NCBI GenBank assembly: GCA_049511115.1
Contig: JBEKYH010000108.1
Coordinates: 1-12,060, forward strand
DNA length: 12,060 nucleotides
Origin: JBEKYH01 sp049511115
GTDB lineage: Bacteria > Planctomycetota > Phycisphaerae > Tepidisphaerales > Tepidisphaeraceae
Reading direction: 5' to 3'
Part shown: positions 1 to 7,258 of the stretch, piece by piece
How positions within the stretch are numbered: position 1 is the first letter of the stretch
Layout of the letters: every line of letters begins with the position of its first letter
Notes under the pieces: generated by a model
The model's input: only the letters and a program-made list of their open reading frames with translations
What the model was told of the DNA's origin: nothing
Databases searched by the model: none
Position numbers and translations under genes: made by a program

Positions 1-1
1 A

Positions 2-745
2 TGGCGAAACCAGGCTCACCTGGGAGTGTGGGTCTGGACCAGCACCAACTCCGGCATCACGCAATATGACGGCTTCAATCCCCAGGCGACGGGAGCGAGC
101 GACCAGACGTTTTTGCGCGACATGCCGCAGGTCAAAAAAATGGTCGAAATCGAGCGCTCGCAGTATCTGGGCGCGCTGGCCAATCAGTTCATTCGAGATC
201 ACCCTGGGCGATGCGTTGAATTGGCGTTTCTAAAAATCGCGCGGCTTTGGAGCCCGATGCCGCTGAGCGCGCAATTCGGCCGGCCGTTATATGTGGCGGC
301 CGAGATCGCCTATGCGACGCCGCTGTTTGTATTGGCGGTGATTGGGCTAACGCGCGGAGCCGCGCACGCGCACGAGGGAATTACCCCCTCTCCATGTACT
401 CAGGGAGAGGGCCCGGGTGAGGGTTCTTCGACTTTCGCAAACATCTCTCGCAAAGCCAAAGACGACCCTCACCCTAGCCCTCTCCCTGCGTACATGGAGA
501 GGGGACCAGACCAGGCCACTCCCCAGGCAGTGGGCGTGCGCGGCCGCGGCTTACCCCCGCGCGCAAAGGTGCTTTTACTCGTGCCCGCCCTATACTTCAC
601 AGTCGTTCACGCCGCGTCGGTGTCGGGTCTTCGCTATCGCCTGCCGGCCGAACCGCCGCTGGCGATACTGGCGGCGGCGGCCCTTAGCTGCCGCGAGCGC
701 AGTCGCCGGGATCAGGGCAATGCCGCTTCGCGCCCGGCAGGGTAA
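2..745 (+). CDS. Membrane glycosyltransferase, GT39/ArnT-like, C-terminal part (5' end outside window)
   Basis: The reading frame is open from the window edge (position 2), so the GTG at 26 is not the real start; the N-terminal catalytic part lies upstream. What is visible is a polar segment with the motif NSGITQYDGFNPQATGASD (about nt 53-109). It is followed by a hydrophobic helix (about nt 287-349) and a longer hydrophobic region with GLRYRLPAEPPLAILAA (about nt 566-690). This order and the RYRLPAEP motif resemble the C-terminal end of family 39 (dolichyl-phosphate-mannose or ArnT-like) integral membrane glycosyltransferases, which move sugars from a lipid carrier to envelope acceptors. Between the two hydrophobic parts lies an in-frame dispersed inverted repeat (385-504), encoding low-complexity Pro/Gly/Ser-rich sequence. 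The gene ends in TAA 17 bp before the AsmA-like gene, so the two may be co-transcribed. The family assignment is moderately sure; substrate is unknown. Confidence 0.65.
   Translation, partial: WRNQAHLGVWVWTSTNSGITQYDGFNPQATGASDQTFLRDMPQVKKMVEIERSQYLGALANQFIRDHPGRCVELAFLKIARLWSPMPLSAQFGRPLYVAAEIAYATPLFVLAVIGLTRGAAHAHEGITPSPCTQGEGPGEGSSTFANISRKAKDDPHPSPLPAYMERGPDQATPQAVGVRGRGLPPRAKVLLLVPALYFTVVHAASVSGLRYRLPAEPPLAILAAAALSCRERSRRDQGNAASRPAG
385..504. repeat. Dispersed imperfect inverted repeat inside the glycosyltransferase frame
   Basis: The two 40-nt arms, 385-424 and 465-504, are reverse complements with three mismatches and are separated by a 40-nt spacer. Each arm also contains its own small hairpin: in the left arm CCCTCTCC (386-393) can pair with GGAGAGGG (404-411). 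The design of a CCCTCTCCC/GGGAGAGGG hairpin followed by GGGTGAGGG resembles REP/MITE-like elements dispersed through many bacterial genomes. Here it sits within a coding frame without a stop, giving peptide pieces such as PSPCTQGEGPGEG and PHPSPLPAYMERGP that are usually taken as signs of a translated repeat. Copy number cannot be seen from one window. Confidence 0.85.
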
Positions 746-762
746 ACCGTCTTCAGGATTCA

Positions 763-3700
763 ATGCCCAAGGCTCTCCTTCATCCCGAACATTCGCTCAA
801 TCGCGCCTGGCGGCCGCGCCATCCGTTGCGGCCGCACGTGGGGAGATTCCGCCGCTGGGCGATGCTCCTGTTGATGTTGCTCCTCTGGTCGTTGATCGGG
901 GCTTACGTTTATCTCACCGATGACGCGCGCGTTCGCCGCATGTCGGCGGACTACCTGGCAACCCTGGTCGGCGGAAAGGTGAGCATCGGATCGGCCAAGT
1001 TGTCGATCTTCCAGGGGCTGCGCCTGAATGATGTCTGGATCACCGTCCCCGACGGCGACGGGCCTCAATCGACGCTCCTCGAAGCAGGCACCGTGCTGAT
1101 CCGCTACGATCTTCGCGCCCTCCTGGGCGGGCAGGTCGTGGCCAACCAGATCACGGCGACCGACCTGCGCGTGAACCTCGCCGAGGACATGCGCAGCGGG
1201 CAGTGGAATTACCAGCTTTTGAAATTGAGTCCGCAGATTTCCAACCAGCCGTTGAATCAGCCGCTCACCGCGCTGCCGGAAGTCATTCTGCGCGACGCGC
1301 AGGTGGTTTACCTGCAGCTCAGCGACGGCGTCGTGCGCCAGACGGGTTGGGTGGCCGTTGCCGGACGTCTCGGGCCCGCGGCCAAGCCTCAGGAATATGA
1401 ATTCTCCCTGCAAAGCCGCGGGCGGCAATCGCTGGGACCGACCATCGACGGATCGCTTGATATTCCCAGTTCACATCTCTCGGCCAACATGCGCAATTTC
1501 GTTTTTGACCCCGACATCCAGACCATGCTGCCCGGGCCGGTGAGCAAATGGTGCCGCGACCACCGGCTCGCCGGGAATATGAATGTTTCGGTCGATTATT
1601 CGCTCAATTCTGATCCGGCCGCGCCGGACTTTCACGTCCAGGCCGACCTTGACGGCGTGGCCCTTTCCCTGAACCCGGACCTGGGCGACGCAGGTCTAAA
1701 AATCCACGACGCCTCCGGATCGCTGGTCTTCACCAAGGACGGCCTGAGCGCCGAGGCGGTGACGGCGCATGTGGATGACAACGCCTTTGCCGTCAACGGC
1801 ACTATCGGCGGCTATTCATCGGACGCCCCGCTGGATTTGAATCTCCGTTCCATTGGCGATGTGAATCTTCCCCCGGTGTGGCCGCCGGTGGCGTCATTGC
1901 CGCCCGAGGCGCGCGAGCTATACCGCCATTTTCATCCCTCGGGGCGGGCCAAGGCGCAGATTCATCTGACTCGCGCCTCGGCCGGCGCGGCGCTTGGATG
2001 CGCGGCCCAGGTGGATGTGGTCGACGGGGCGTTTGTGCTGGCGGAACTCCCCTACCCGATTTCCCACGTCACCGGCCAGTTGCTGGTCGGGCCCGACCCG
2101 GCCCAGGGGTTCGATACCGTGCGGGTGATTAATCTCCACGGCCATGGCATTGATGGAGGACCCAACCAAAACGCCCAGATGATCGTAAACGGCTGGTGCG
2201 GGCCGTTCGACGCGACCTGCGGGGGGCGGATTGATGTTCACGGCGACAACGTCCATGCCGACCCGAAGCTGACGGCGGCGCTCCCGCCGCAGGCGCGCCA
2301 AGCACTGGAGATGTTTGATCCATCGGGGGCCGGCAAGGGACCGGGCCCGGAGTTCACCGCCGGCTTTGACGCGGCGGCGATTCGCGATCACGCCGGCGTG
2401 ATTCCGGGTTTGCGCTGGGACGTGGATACCGACCTGTCGATTACCAGCGACAACGCGATGTATGTCGGATTCAAATACCCGCTGCACGAAGCCTCAGGAA
2501 AAATGCAGCTTCGGCCGGGATTTGTAAATGTGCTGGGGATCACCGCCAAAAACGGGGCGGCGACGTTTGCCGTGACCGGCCGCATTGATACCGGCCACAC
2601 GCCGACCAGTCCGTTCGTGCCCGATTTGCAGGTAACGGCGAAAGATATTTCCATCGACGACACGCTCCTGGCCGCGCTTCCCGCCGAAGCGCGCCAGCGC
2701 CTCAAAGCCCTCGGCGCCGCCGGCAAGCTGGATGTCTCTGGCAAAGTCACCGGGCCCAAAATGGCCTACGATTTAGCGCTGACACTGCACGATGGATCGC
2801 TCTCTCCCGACGGCAAGCTGGCGGTGAGCGACCTGACCGGCGATCTGCACCTCACGCCCACGCGAATCGAATCGGCCGATCTGATCGGCCGGCGCGGGCA
2901 GGCGACGATTCTCGCCGCCGGGTATATCGACTTTACCGGCGGCCAGCGCACCATGGCGCTCTCCGCCAGCGCGACGAATCTTGACCTGGACGATTCACTG
3001 CATGACCTGCTGCCGGTGCAGGCTCGCCAGCCGTGGGATTTTCTGCACCCCTCTGGCGCGGTCGACGCCAAGCTCGACTATCACACCGCCGACGCGCCCG
3101 ACGGATTGAACATCGCCATCCGGCCCAGAAACTTGTCGGCCGCGCCGGCGCTGGCGCGCGGGGCGGCGCCGCTGAAGCTTGATCTGATCACCGGCAGCAT
3201 CGACATCGCCGCCGATCAGCAGGCGCGGTGGGATATTTCCGGTTCGCACGGGACGGGAACGATCAACGTCGCGGGCACATGGAAGCTGAATGATCCGGCC
3301 GCGCCGTGGGATTTGCATTTGTCGGGGAAAGGCCTGACCGTCGACGCGGATTGGGTCAAGTCGATGCCCAGCGGCCTGGGGAAGGTGATGCAGCTTTTGC
3401 AGCTTCGCGGCATCGTGGGATTTGATTGCCCCACGCTTGCCTATCGGCCCGGCGCCGGCACGTTTGGCGGCGATGCGAGTGAACCGGTCGGCGAGCCCGA
3501 CGCGGATTTTGCCTTTACCGTCACCTGCGAAAAAGGCTCCCTCAACATCGGCGTGCCGTGCGATCAGTTAAACGGATCGGCCGCGATTGCGGGGACGATT
3601 CGCGCCGGTGAACTGCGCCAATTGCAGGGGACGATCGCCGCCAGCGCGCTGCGCCTCGCGGGGCGGCCCGCATCGAACCTGGAGGCGACTCTTTCCAAGC

Positions 3701-4362
3701 CCGCGAACCAGCCGACTCTGCACGTCACGGGCTTGAAGGCGACTGTCGCCGACGGCGATGTCGCGGGTGATCTGGCGGTGTCGCTCCCGGACCAGAAGTC
3801 CGGCCGCTATGCGATCAACATGGTCCTCAACGACGCCGATGTCGGCGAGCTGACCGGCGATCTCAACACCAAGCTCAGCGGGCGATTATCCGCATCGCTG
3901 CAAATGGCCGGGAGCACGTCGGATGTGTCCGACCGGCAGGGCCGCGGCGACGTGCGCGTGGCCGGGGCGCAGATGTATCAATTGCCGCTGCTGCTGGGAT
4001 TATTTCAGGTGACCAATCTGGCCCTGCCGATCAGTTCGCCATTTGAACGGGCCGAGGCCAGATACAACGTGCAGGGCCAGCGCGTGACGCTGGAAAAAAT
4101 CCAGCTTTCCAGCAAGGACATGGCCATGCAGGGCGGCGGCCACATTGATTTTGGCGCCAAGCAGGTGGACCTCACTTTCGACACGGCTACACCGACGTGG
4201 CTGAGCATTCCCCTGGTCGGCCCGATGTGGCAAAAGGCCGAGAACGAGCTGATGCAGATTCACGTGAAGGGGTCGATCCTGTCGCCAAAAATTTCGGCGA
4301 GCTCGCTGGATACGGTGACGACGACGGTGGATCAGGTCATCAAGGGCGATTCGGGGAAGTGA
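763..4362 (+). CDS. AsmA-like envelope protein with six repeated motifs
   Basis: This 1199-residue protein has one N-terminal membrane anchor (about residues 33-51) after a basic cytoplasmic stretch, so the rest should lie in the periplasm. Residues about 55-150 look like the AsmA N-terminal region (GGKVSIGSAKLSIFQGLRL). The last 150 residues resemble the AsmA/TamB-like C-terminus (MQGGGHIDFGAKQVDL, then IHVKGSILSPKI). Such proteins are long beta-rich structures implicated in lipid transport and outer-membrane homeostasis. A motif of the form LPxxAR...PxG recurs six times at residues 256, 379, 507, 639, 750 and 868. The start at 763 has AGGA only 4 nt upstream; ATG 862 (residue 34) is possible but would remove the basic segment before the anchor. 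The gene lies 17 bp after the glycosyltransferase. The family is fairly sure; the cargo and exact role are unknown. Confidence 0.8.
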   Translation: MPKALLHPEHSLNRAWRPRHPLRPHVGRFRRWAMLLLMLLLWSLIGAYVYLTDDARVRRMSADYLATLVGGKVSIGSAKLSIFQGLRLNDVWITVPDGDGPQSTLLEAGTVLIRYDLRALLGGQVVANQITATDLRVNLAEDMRSGQWNYQLLKLSPQISNQPLNQPLTALPEVILRDAQVVYLQLSDGVVRQTGWVAVAGRLGPAAKPQEYEFSLQSRGRQSLGPTIDGSLDIPSSHLSANMRNFVFDPDIQTMLPGPVSKWCRDHRLAGNMNVSVDYSLNSDPAAPDFHVQADLDGVALSLNPDLGDAGLKIHDASGSLVFTKDGLSAEAVTAHVDDNAFAVNGTIGGYSSDAPLDLNLRSIGDVNLPPVWPPVASLPPEARELYRHFHPSGRAKAQIHLTRASAGAALGCAAQVDVVDGAFVLAELPYPISHVTGQLLVGPDPAQGFDTVRVINLHGHGIDGGPNQNAQMIVNGWCGPFDATCGGRIDVHGDNVHADPKLTAALPPQARQALEMFDPSGAGKGPGPEFTAGFDAAAIRDHAGVIPGLRWDVDTDLSITSDNAMYVGFKYPLHEASGKMQLRPGFVNVLGITAKNGAATFAVTGRIDTGHTPTSPFVPDLQVTAKDISIDDTLLAALPAEARQRLKALGAAGKLDVSGKVTGPKMAYDLALTLHDGSLSPDGKLAVSDLTGDLHLTPTRIESADLIGRRGQATILAAGYIDFTGGQRTMALSASATNLDLDDSLHDLLPVQARQPWDFLHPSGAVDAKLDYHTADAPDGLNIAIRPRNLSAAPALARGAAPLKLDLITGSIDIAADQQARWDISGSHGTGTINVAGTWKLNDPAAPWDLHLSGKGLTVDADWVKSMPSGLGKVMQLLQLRGIVGFDCPTLAYRPGAGTFGGDASEPVGEPDADFAFTVTCEKGSLNIGVPCDQLNGSAAIAGTIRAGELRQLQGTIAASALRLAGRPASNLEATLSKPANQPTLHVTGLKATVADGDVAGDLAVSLPDQKSGRYAINMVLNDADVGELTGDLNTKLSGRLSASLQMAGSTSDVSDRQGRGDVRVAGAQMYQLPLLLGLFQVTNLALPISSPFERAEARYNVQGQRVTLEKIQLSSKDMAMQGGGHIDFGAKQVDLTFDTATPTWLSIPLVGPMWQKAENELMQIHVKGSILSPKISASSLDTVTTTVDQVIKGDSGK
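1528..3435 (+). repeat. Six protein-level repeat units in the AsmA-like gene
   Basis: Six units begin with LP or MP at nt 1528, 1897, 2281, 2677, 3010 and 3364, giving spacings of 123, 128, 132, 111 and 118 residues. The four middle units are clearest: LPPEARELYRHFHPSG, LPPQARQALEMFDPSG, LPAEARQRLKALGAAG and LPVQARQPWDFLHPSG. Three of them are preceded by an Asp-containing stretch (DPKLTAA, DDTLLAA, DDSLHDL), and each is followed by alternating polar and hydrophobic residues typical of beta strands. The first (LPGPVSKWCRDHRLAG) and last (MPSGLGKVMQLLQLRG) are degenerate. The repeats are visible in protein, not as DNA identity, so they are old. Confidence 0.7.
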
Positions 4363-4374
4363 ACGGCCGTTGGG

Positions 4375-4501
4375 AAAAAAAGAGGAATGAACGCCGAGAC
4401 ACAGAGACGCCGAGAAAACAAATGCGGATACCAAATTCAAAATAGAGTAATTTTTCTCTTCCTCGGCGTCTCTGTGTCTCGGCGTTCATTCATTCTTTTT
4501 T
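4375..4501. terminator. Probable bidirectional intrinsic terminator
   Basis: The 29-bp inverted repeat is flanked on the left by seven A (4375-4381) and on the right by six T (4496-4501). A plus-strand transcript leaving the AsmA-like gene (stop at 4362) would form the stem and then meet a U tract 5 nt later. A minus-strand transcript leaving the permease gene (stop at 4516) would do the same, with a U tract 4 nt after the stem. The long 47-nt loop is unusual for a classical intrinsic terminator, so efficiency is uncertain, but the position between two convergent genes fits well. Confidence 0.55.
4386..4490. repeat. Perfect 29-bp inverted repeat (dispersed-repeat type) between convergent genes
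   Basis: The arms 4386-4414 and 4462-4490 are exact reverse complements over 29 nt and are separated by a 47-nt AT-richer spacer. The core is built from a short GAGAC-type periodicity (GCCGAGACACAGAGACGCC). Similar purine-rich GAGACNCAGAGACGC repeats occur as dispersed intergenic elements in planctomycetes and other soil and water bacteria, so this is probably one copy of a multicopy family. That last point is from memory and cannot be shown in this window. Confidence 0.85.
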
Positions 4502-4515
4502 CCTGCCCAGGCGAT

Positions 4516-5802
4516 TCACGCCGACAGCGTTTCCTCCACCACCAGCGGAAGATGCAAAGGTTCTTCCGGCCCGATCCAGGGGAGGAGGAGAAGGCCGGGA
4601 ATGCCCAGCAGGGCGCTAGCGCCGAAGAAGGCGGGCCACGGGAGGGCGTGGGCCATCTGGCCGCTTAAGGGACCGGCGAGCTGGCGGCCCAGGGCCATGA
4701 TGCCGCTGAGGAGGGCGAATTGGAACGCCGAGAATCGCGCGTCGCACTGGCCGATCATCCAGGCGGTGAAACCGGCTGTCGTCAGGCCGATGCAGACATT
4801 TTCAACCGCGATGACCGCGACCAGCATTCCATAGCTTGGCCCGGATTCGGCCATGGCGACGAAGGCCAGATTGCTCACCGAGTGCAACACGCCAAACAGC
4901 CAGAGCGATTTCCACACGCCAAAGCGGCGGACAATTCCCCCGCCGGCCAATGTGCCGAGAATCGTGAGCGCGACGCCCAGCCCCTGGCGAACGGCGCCGA
5001 TCTGGTCGGGGCGGAATTTGATCTGCAGGAGAAAGGGAATGCTCATCGCGTTGGCGATGGATTCGGGGAGTTTGAATACCAGCACGAACACCAGAATCAC
5101 CCACCCGTTGCGGCGAAGAAGCAGATCGCGCAGCGGATCGACGACGGCTTGTTTCAGCGAGGTTGGCCTGTGCGAACGCATCGCACCCAAAGCGCCCGCG
5201 AAGACTTGTTTTCCTTCGCTTGCCAGAAATGTTCCCACCAGACCAACCCCCATGCCGGCGGCCGTCCATTGGCAGGCCGTCTGCCACGAGAGATGAAATC
5301 GCCCCACGAGAATAAGCCCGCCCGCGCCGCTGGCGATCATGCCCACGCGATAGCCGCATACGCTGACCGCCGCGCCGGGACCGCGCTCCGATGGCTCCAG
5401 CACGTCGGCCCGCCACGCGTCGATGACAATGTCCTGGCTCGCACTGAGAAACGCGACCGCGGTGGCCGCCAAGACTAAAAAAGGCAGCGAAGTCTTGGGA
5501 TCGCAACGGGCGAGGACTGAAATAGCCGCGATGAGGAGGATTTGCGTCGCCGCCATCCACCCACGGCGGCGTCCGAGAAACGGCAGCGAAAACCGGTCGG
5601 CCAGCGGCGACCAGATGACTTTGCAGGCATAAGGAAGACCGATCAGGCCGATCGAGCCGATTTTGCGGGTATCGAATCCCGCATCGGTGAGCCATGCGGA
5701 AAGCAAGTCGCCGCTGAGGGCGAGGGGGAGACCCGACGAGATGCCCAGGAGTAATAGCGCGAGGAAACGGCGGGAGAACAGGTTAGTTGATGATTCCTTC
5801 AT
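4516..5802 (-). CDS. AmpG-like MFS permease
   Basis: This 428-residue protein is mostly hydrophobic, with about twelve predicted membrane helices, as in the major facilitator superfamily. From the chosen start, residues about 65-82 hold SPLADRF followed by GRRRGW, the MFS loop between helices 2 and 3. Residues 122-131 (SQDIVIDAWR) match the AmpG signature. AmpG imports GlcNAc-anhydro-muropeptides from the periplasm for peptidoglycan recycling and is typically 430-490 residues long, but related PAT/AmpG-like transporters carry other solutes, so the substrate is not fixed. The frame could begin at 5853, but ATG 5802 is preferred because AAGGAAGG stands 9 nt upstream and the extra 17 residues are polar and unlike the family. 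No recycling genes (AmpD, NagZ) are adjacent. It is convergent with the AsmA-like gene and divergent from the small membrane protein gene. Confidence 0.8.
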   Translation of the reverse strand: MKESSTNLFSRRFLALLLLGISSGLPLALSGDLLSAWLTDAGFDTRKIGSIGLIGLPYACKVIWSPLADRFSLPFLGRRRGWMAATQILLIAAISVLARCDPKTSLPFLVLAATAVAFLSASQDIVIDAWRADVLEPSERGPGAAVSVCGYRVGMIASGAGGLILVGRFHLSWQTACQWTAAGMGVGLVGTFLASEGKQVFAGALGAMRSHRPTSLKQAVVDPLRDLLLRRNGWVILVFVLVFKLPESIANAMSIPFLLQIKFRPDQIGAVRQGLGVALTILGTLAGGGIVRRFGVWKSLWLFGVLHSVSNLAFVAMAESGPSYGMLVAVIAVENVCIGLTTAGFTAWMIGQCDARFSAFQFALLSGIMALGRQLAGPLSGQMAHALPWPAFFGASALLGIPGLLLLPWIGPEEPLHLPLVVEETLSA

Positions 5803-5811
5803 CGCGGGCGA

Positions 5812-5819
5812 CCTTCCTT
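5812..5819 (-). promoter_or_regulatory. Ribosome binding site of the AmpG-like permease
   Basis: AAGGAAGG on the minus strand ends 9 nt before ATG 5802. It decides this start over the in-frame ATG at 5853, which has no comparable site. Confidence 0.7.
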
Positions 5820-5892
5820 GGCCGGGGGAATCATAACCGGAGGTTAGCTGCACGCCAGTGATAAGAGACCTGTAATAGCGATTGAATTATTC

Positions 5893-5921
5893 GTGACGCG
5901 GCGGCCTGTCCTTGCTAAAAT
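5893..5921 (+). promoter_or_regulatory. Predicted promoter giving a leaderless transcript of the small membrane protein
   Basis: GTGACG (5893-5898, four of six matches to TTGACA) lies 17 bp before TAAAAT (5916-5921, five of six matches to TATAAT). The -10 box is preceded by TGC, an extended -10 element. Only 7 nt separate the -10 box from ATG 5929, so RNA would start at or next to the start codon. No Shine-Dalgarno sequence is present. Confidence 0.5.
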
Positions 5922-5928
5922 GCACATC

Positions 5929-6372
5929 ATGACGCGGCCGGTTGTGTACTTCCTAACAGCAGTCGCCGTGCTGGATTGCATCGTTTTCGCAGTGCGTGCC
6001 CATCACCTATATTTACGTCCGCCTCCTCAGGACTGGGAAGGAGATCGATGGTACGACAAGGCAAAGGATTCAATCGGGGATGCCGCGCTGGCCGCCATAT
6101 GCGCGACGTACCTTTATCGACGGACACTGGAAATTCGTGCCGGCATCGGCCGTAACCCGTGGCGATTAAAGGAAAATCCGGAGTTGTTTGCCTTCTTTTG
6201 TTTATCCGCGGGCTTTGGCTTCGTCCCGATATGCAGCGACTTGGTCGCGGGGCCGAAAATTCGAGGCGAGAGCATCGCTTCAGCGGTCCTGTCCGTCGTG
6301 ACTGTCATCGGTGTCGTTCTCCGGAGACGGTGGGAGGCTGCGCACCCGTTCATCGACCTTAACAGGTGCTAA
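5929..6372 (+). CDS. Small membrane protein of unknown function
   Basis: I do not recognise this 147-residue protein. It has a hydrophobic N-terminal stretch (VVYFLTAVAVLDCIVFAV) and a second, short one around DAALAAICATYLY. A third (FAFFCLSAGFGFVPI) and a fourth (ASAVLSVVTVIGVVL) follow, and the protein ends in a basic tail, so three or four membrane helices are likely. The frame extends up to GTG 5893, with ATGs at 5920 and 5929. ATG 5929 is chosen because the 5893 and 5920 codons fall inside the predicted -35 and -10 boxes. It is divergent from the permease and 92 bp upstream of the aspartic protease gene, which has its own promoter-like sequence. Moderate codon bias and the helix pattern suggest a real gene, but no function can be given. 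Confidence 0.6.
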   Translation: MTRPVVYFLTAVAVLDCIVFAVRAHHLYLRPPPQDWEGDRWYDKAKDSIGDAALAAICATYLYRRTLEIRAGIGRNPWRLKENPELFAFFCLSAGFGFVPICSDLVAGPKIRGESIASAVLSVVTVIGVVLRRRWEAAHPFIDLNRC

Positions 6373-6428
6373 TGTAGCTTCGGCACTCTCGGCACTCGTC
6401 TGAATATTCCATTGGGTAACCGCCTGCA

Positions 6429-6457
6429 TTGCCCGTCGCCGCCCCTCCGACTAAAGT
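6429..6457 (+). promoter_or_regulatory. Predicted promoter giving a leaderless transcript of the aspartic protease
   Basis: TTGCCC (6429-6434, four of six matches to TTGACA) is followed after 17 bp by TAAAGT (6452-6457, four of six matches to TATAAT). The ATG at 6465 is 7 nt further on. The TTG at 6429, an alternative start in frame, is the -35 box itself under this reading. No Shine-Dalgarno sequence is seen before the ATG. Confidence 0.45.
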
Positions 6458-6464
6458 CTTGCGC

Positions 6465-6851
6465 ATGAGCATTTTCCGGGTCAACGTCATCGCGTGCAAT
6501 CCCCAAAGTGAGGATCGACTTACCCCGGCGATCGACGTGCTGGTCGATACGGGAGCGGAACTCACATGGCTGCCAGCGGAGATGCTCCTGAAAATCGGCA
6601 TCCAGCCGCGCCGCAAGCGCACTTTCCAGGCCGCCACCAAGCAACTGATTGAGCGCGACGTGGGTTACGCCATTTTGCGGGCGCAAGGGTATGAAACGAA
6701 CGATGAAGTCGTCTTCGCGCAGCCGACCGACCTGAGCCTGCTCGGCGTGCGCACCATCGAAGGGTTTGGCGTCATGGTTGACAATCTCGCACACCGCTTT
6801 GTTGCAACCACGACTCTGGTCGCAGCGGCAGGGAACTCTCACAAAAAATAA
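6465..6851 (+). CDS. Small retropepsin-like (clan AA) aspartic protease
   Basis: This 128-residue protein carries the retropepsin active-site motif DTGAELTWLP, with the catalytic Asp at residue 28. Near the C-terminus it has LLGVRTIEGFGVMVDN, matching the second conserved LLG block of single-domain clan AA proteases. Such enzymes have one Asp per chain and act as homodimers. There is no signal peptide or membrane helix, so it should be cytoplasmic. Its substrate cannot be inferred. ATG 6465 is preferred because the upstream part of the frame coincides with a promoter-like sequence. The 3' end overlaps the convergent higA gene by 13 bp (6839-6851), so the last four sense codons and the stop are antisense to the end of higA. 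The family call is reasonably sure; proteolytic activity is not proven. Confidence 0.75.
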   Translation: MSIFRVNVIACNPQSEDRLTPAIDVLVDTGAELTWLPAEMLLKIGIQPRRKRTFQAATKQLIERDVGYAILRAQGYETNDEVVFAQPTDLSLLGVRTIEGFGVMVDNLAHRFVATTTLVAAAGNSHKK

Positions 6852-7258
6852 TCCGCCCGCACCTTGAAGTGCTCGGCAAGCTTACGGATGTTCGCCTTGG
6901 ATAGCCCTCGTCTTCCGCTCAGATAAAGCGAACCCATCCCACGATTGCCCAGCAGGCGGCCGAGGTCGGACGCACTCATGCCGGCCTCTTCGGCCAGGTA
7001 TTGGAGGCGTTGATGAGGTGTTCCCCGCTTGCGCGGCGCGTCATGATCGCGATCGTAATGGAGAATCATTTCCGACAGGATCGCCAGGTAATCGTCCTGA
7101 TCGGGCGTGAGCGGGTGGCCCGCCATCGCCAGCACAATTTCCAGCGTGTTGACGTAATCCACCGCGTCGTGAATGGGGCGCGGAGGAAACATCGCCACCA
7201 GGTCCTTGTATTGTTGCGGGATTTGGGCAAATGCCGTTTTGTGGCCGGTCCTTCGCAT
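6839..7258 (-). CDS. higA: HigA-type antitoxin with C-terminal XRE helix-turn-helix
   Basis: This 139-residue protein matches the longer HigA antitoxins that pair with HigB toxins. The N-terminal half contains FPPRPIHDAVDYVNTLEIVL and AGHPLTPDQDDYLAILSEMI, the usual toxin-binding and dimer part. The C-terminal half (about residues 85-139) has AGMSASDLGRLLGNRGMGS and LSKANIRKLAEHF, a Cro/C1-type HTH. HigA neutralises HigB by binding it and represses the operon by binding the operator. ATG 7258 is chosen because it overlaps the toxin stop as TAATG and has AAAAGG 8 nt upstream (7267-7272). An upstream in-frame ATG at 7276 lies inside the toxin gene and would add six residues. Translation is probably coupled to the toxin. 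The 3' end overlaps the convergent protease gene by 13 bp. Confidence 0.88.
   Translation of the reverse strand: MRRTGHKTAFAQIPQQYKDLVAMFPPRPIHDAVDYVNTLEIVLAMAGHPLTPDQDDYLAILSEMILHYDRDHDAPRKRGTPHQRLQYLAEEAGMSASDLGRLLGNRGMGSLYLSGRRGLSKANIRKLAEHFKVRADYFL

Noticed and set aside
760..2487. Long minus-strand open frames opposite the AsmA-like gene (for example 760-1428 and 1918-2487)
   Set aside because: They are shadows in GC-rich DNA. Their translations are rich in Arg, Gly, His and Gln with no recognisable domain, while the plus frame is a clear AsmA-like protein.
4720..5695. Long frames antisense or out of frame over the permease gene (4720-5478 plus, 4802-5695 minus)
   Set aside because: Translations are polar and low-complexity. 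The permease frame has the membrane pattern and the AmpG motif.
6376..6400. Short direct repeat CGGCACTC twice upstream of the aspartic protease gene
   Set aside because: Two adjacent copies of about 8-9 nt are easily chance and do not match the promoter spacing found downstream.
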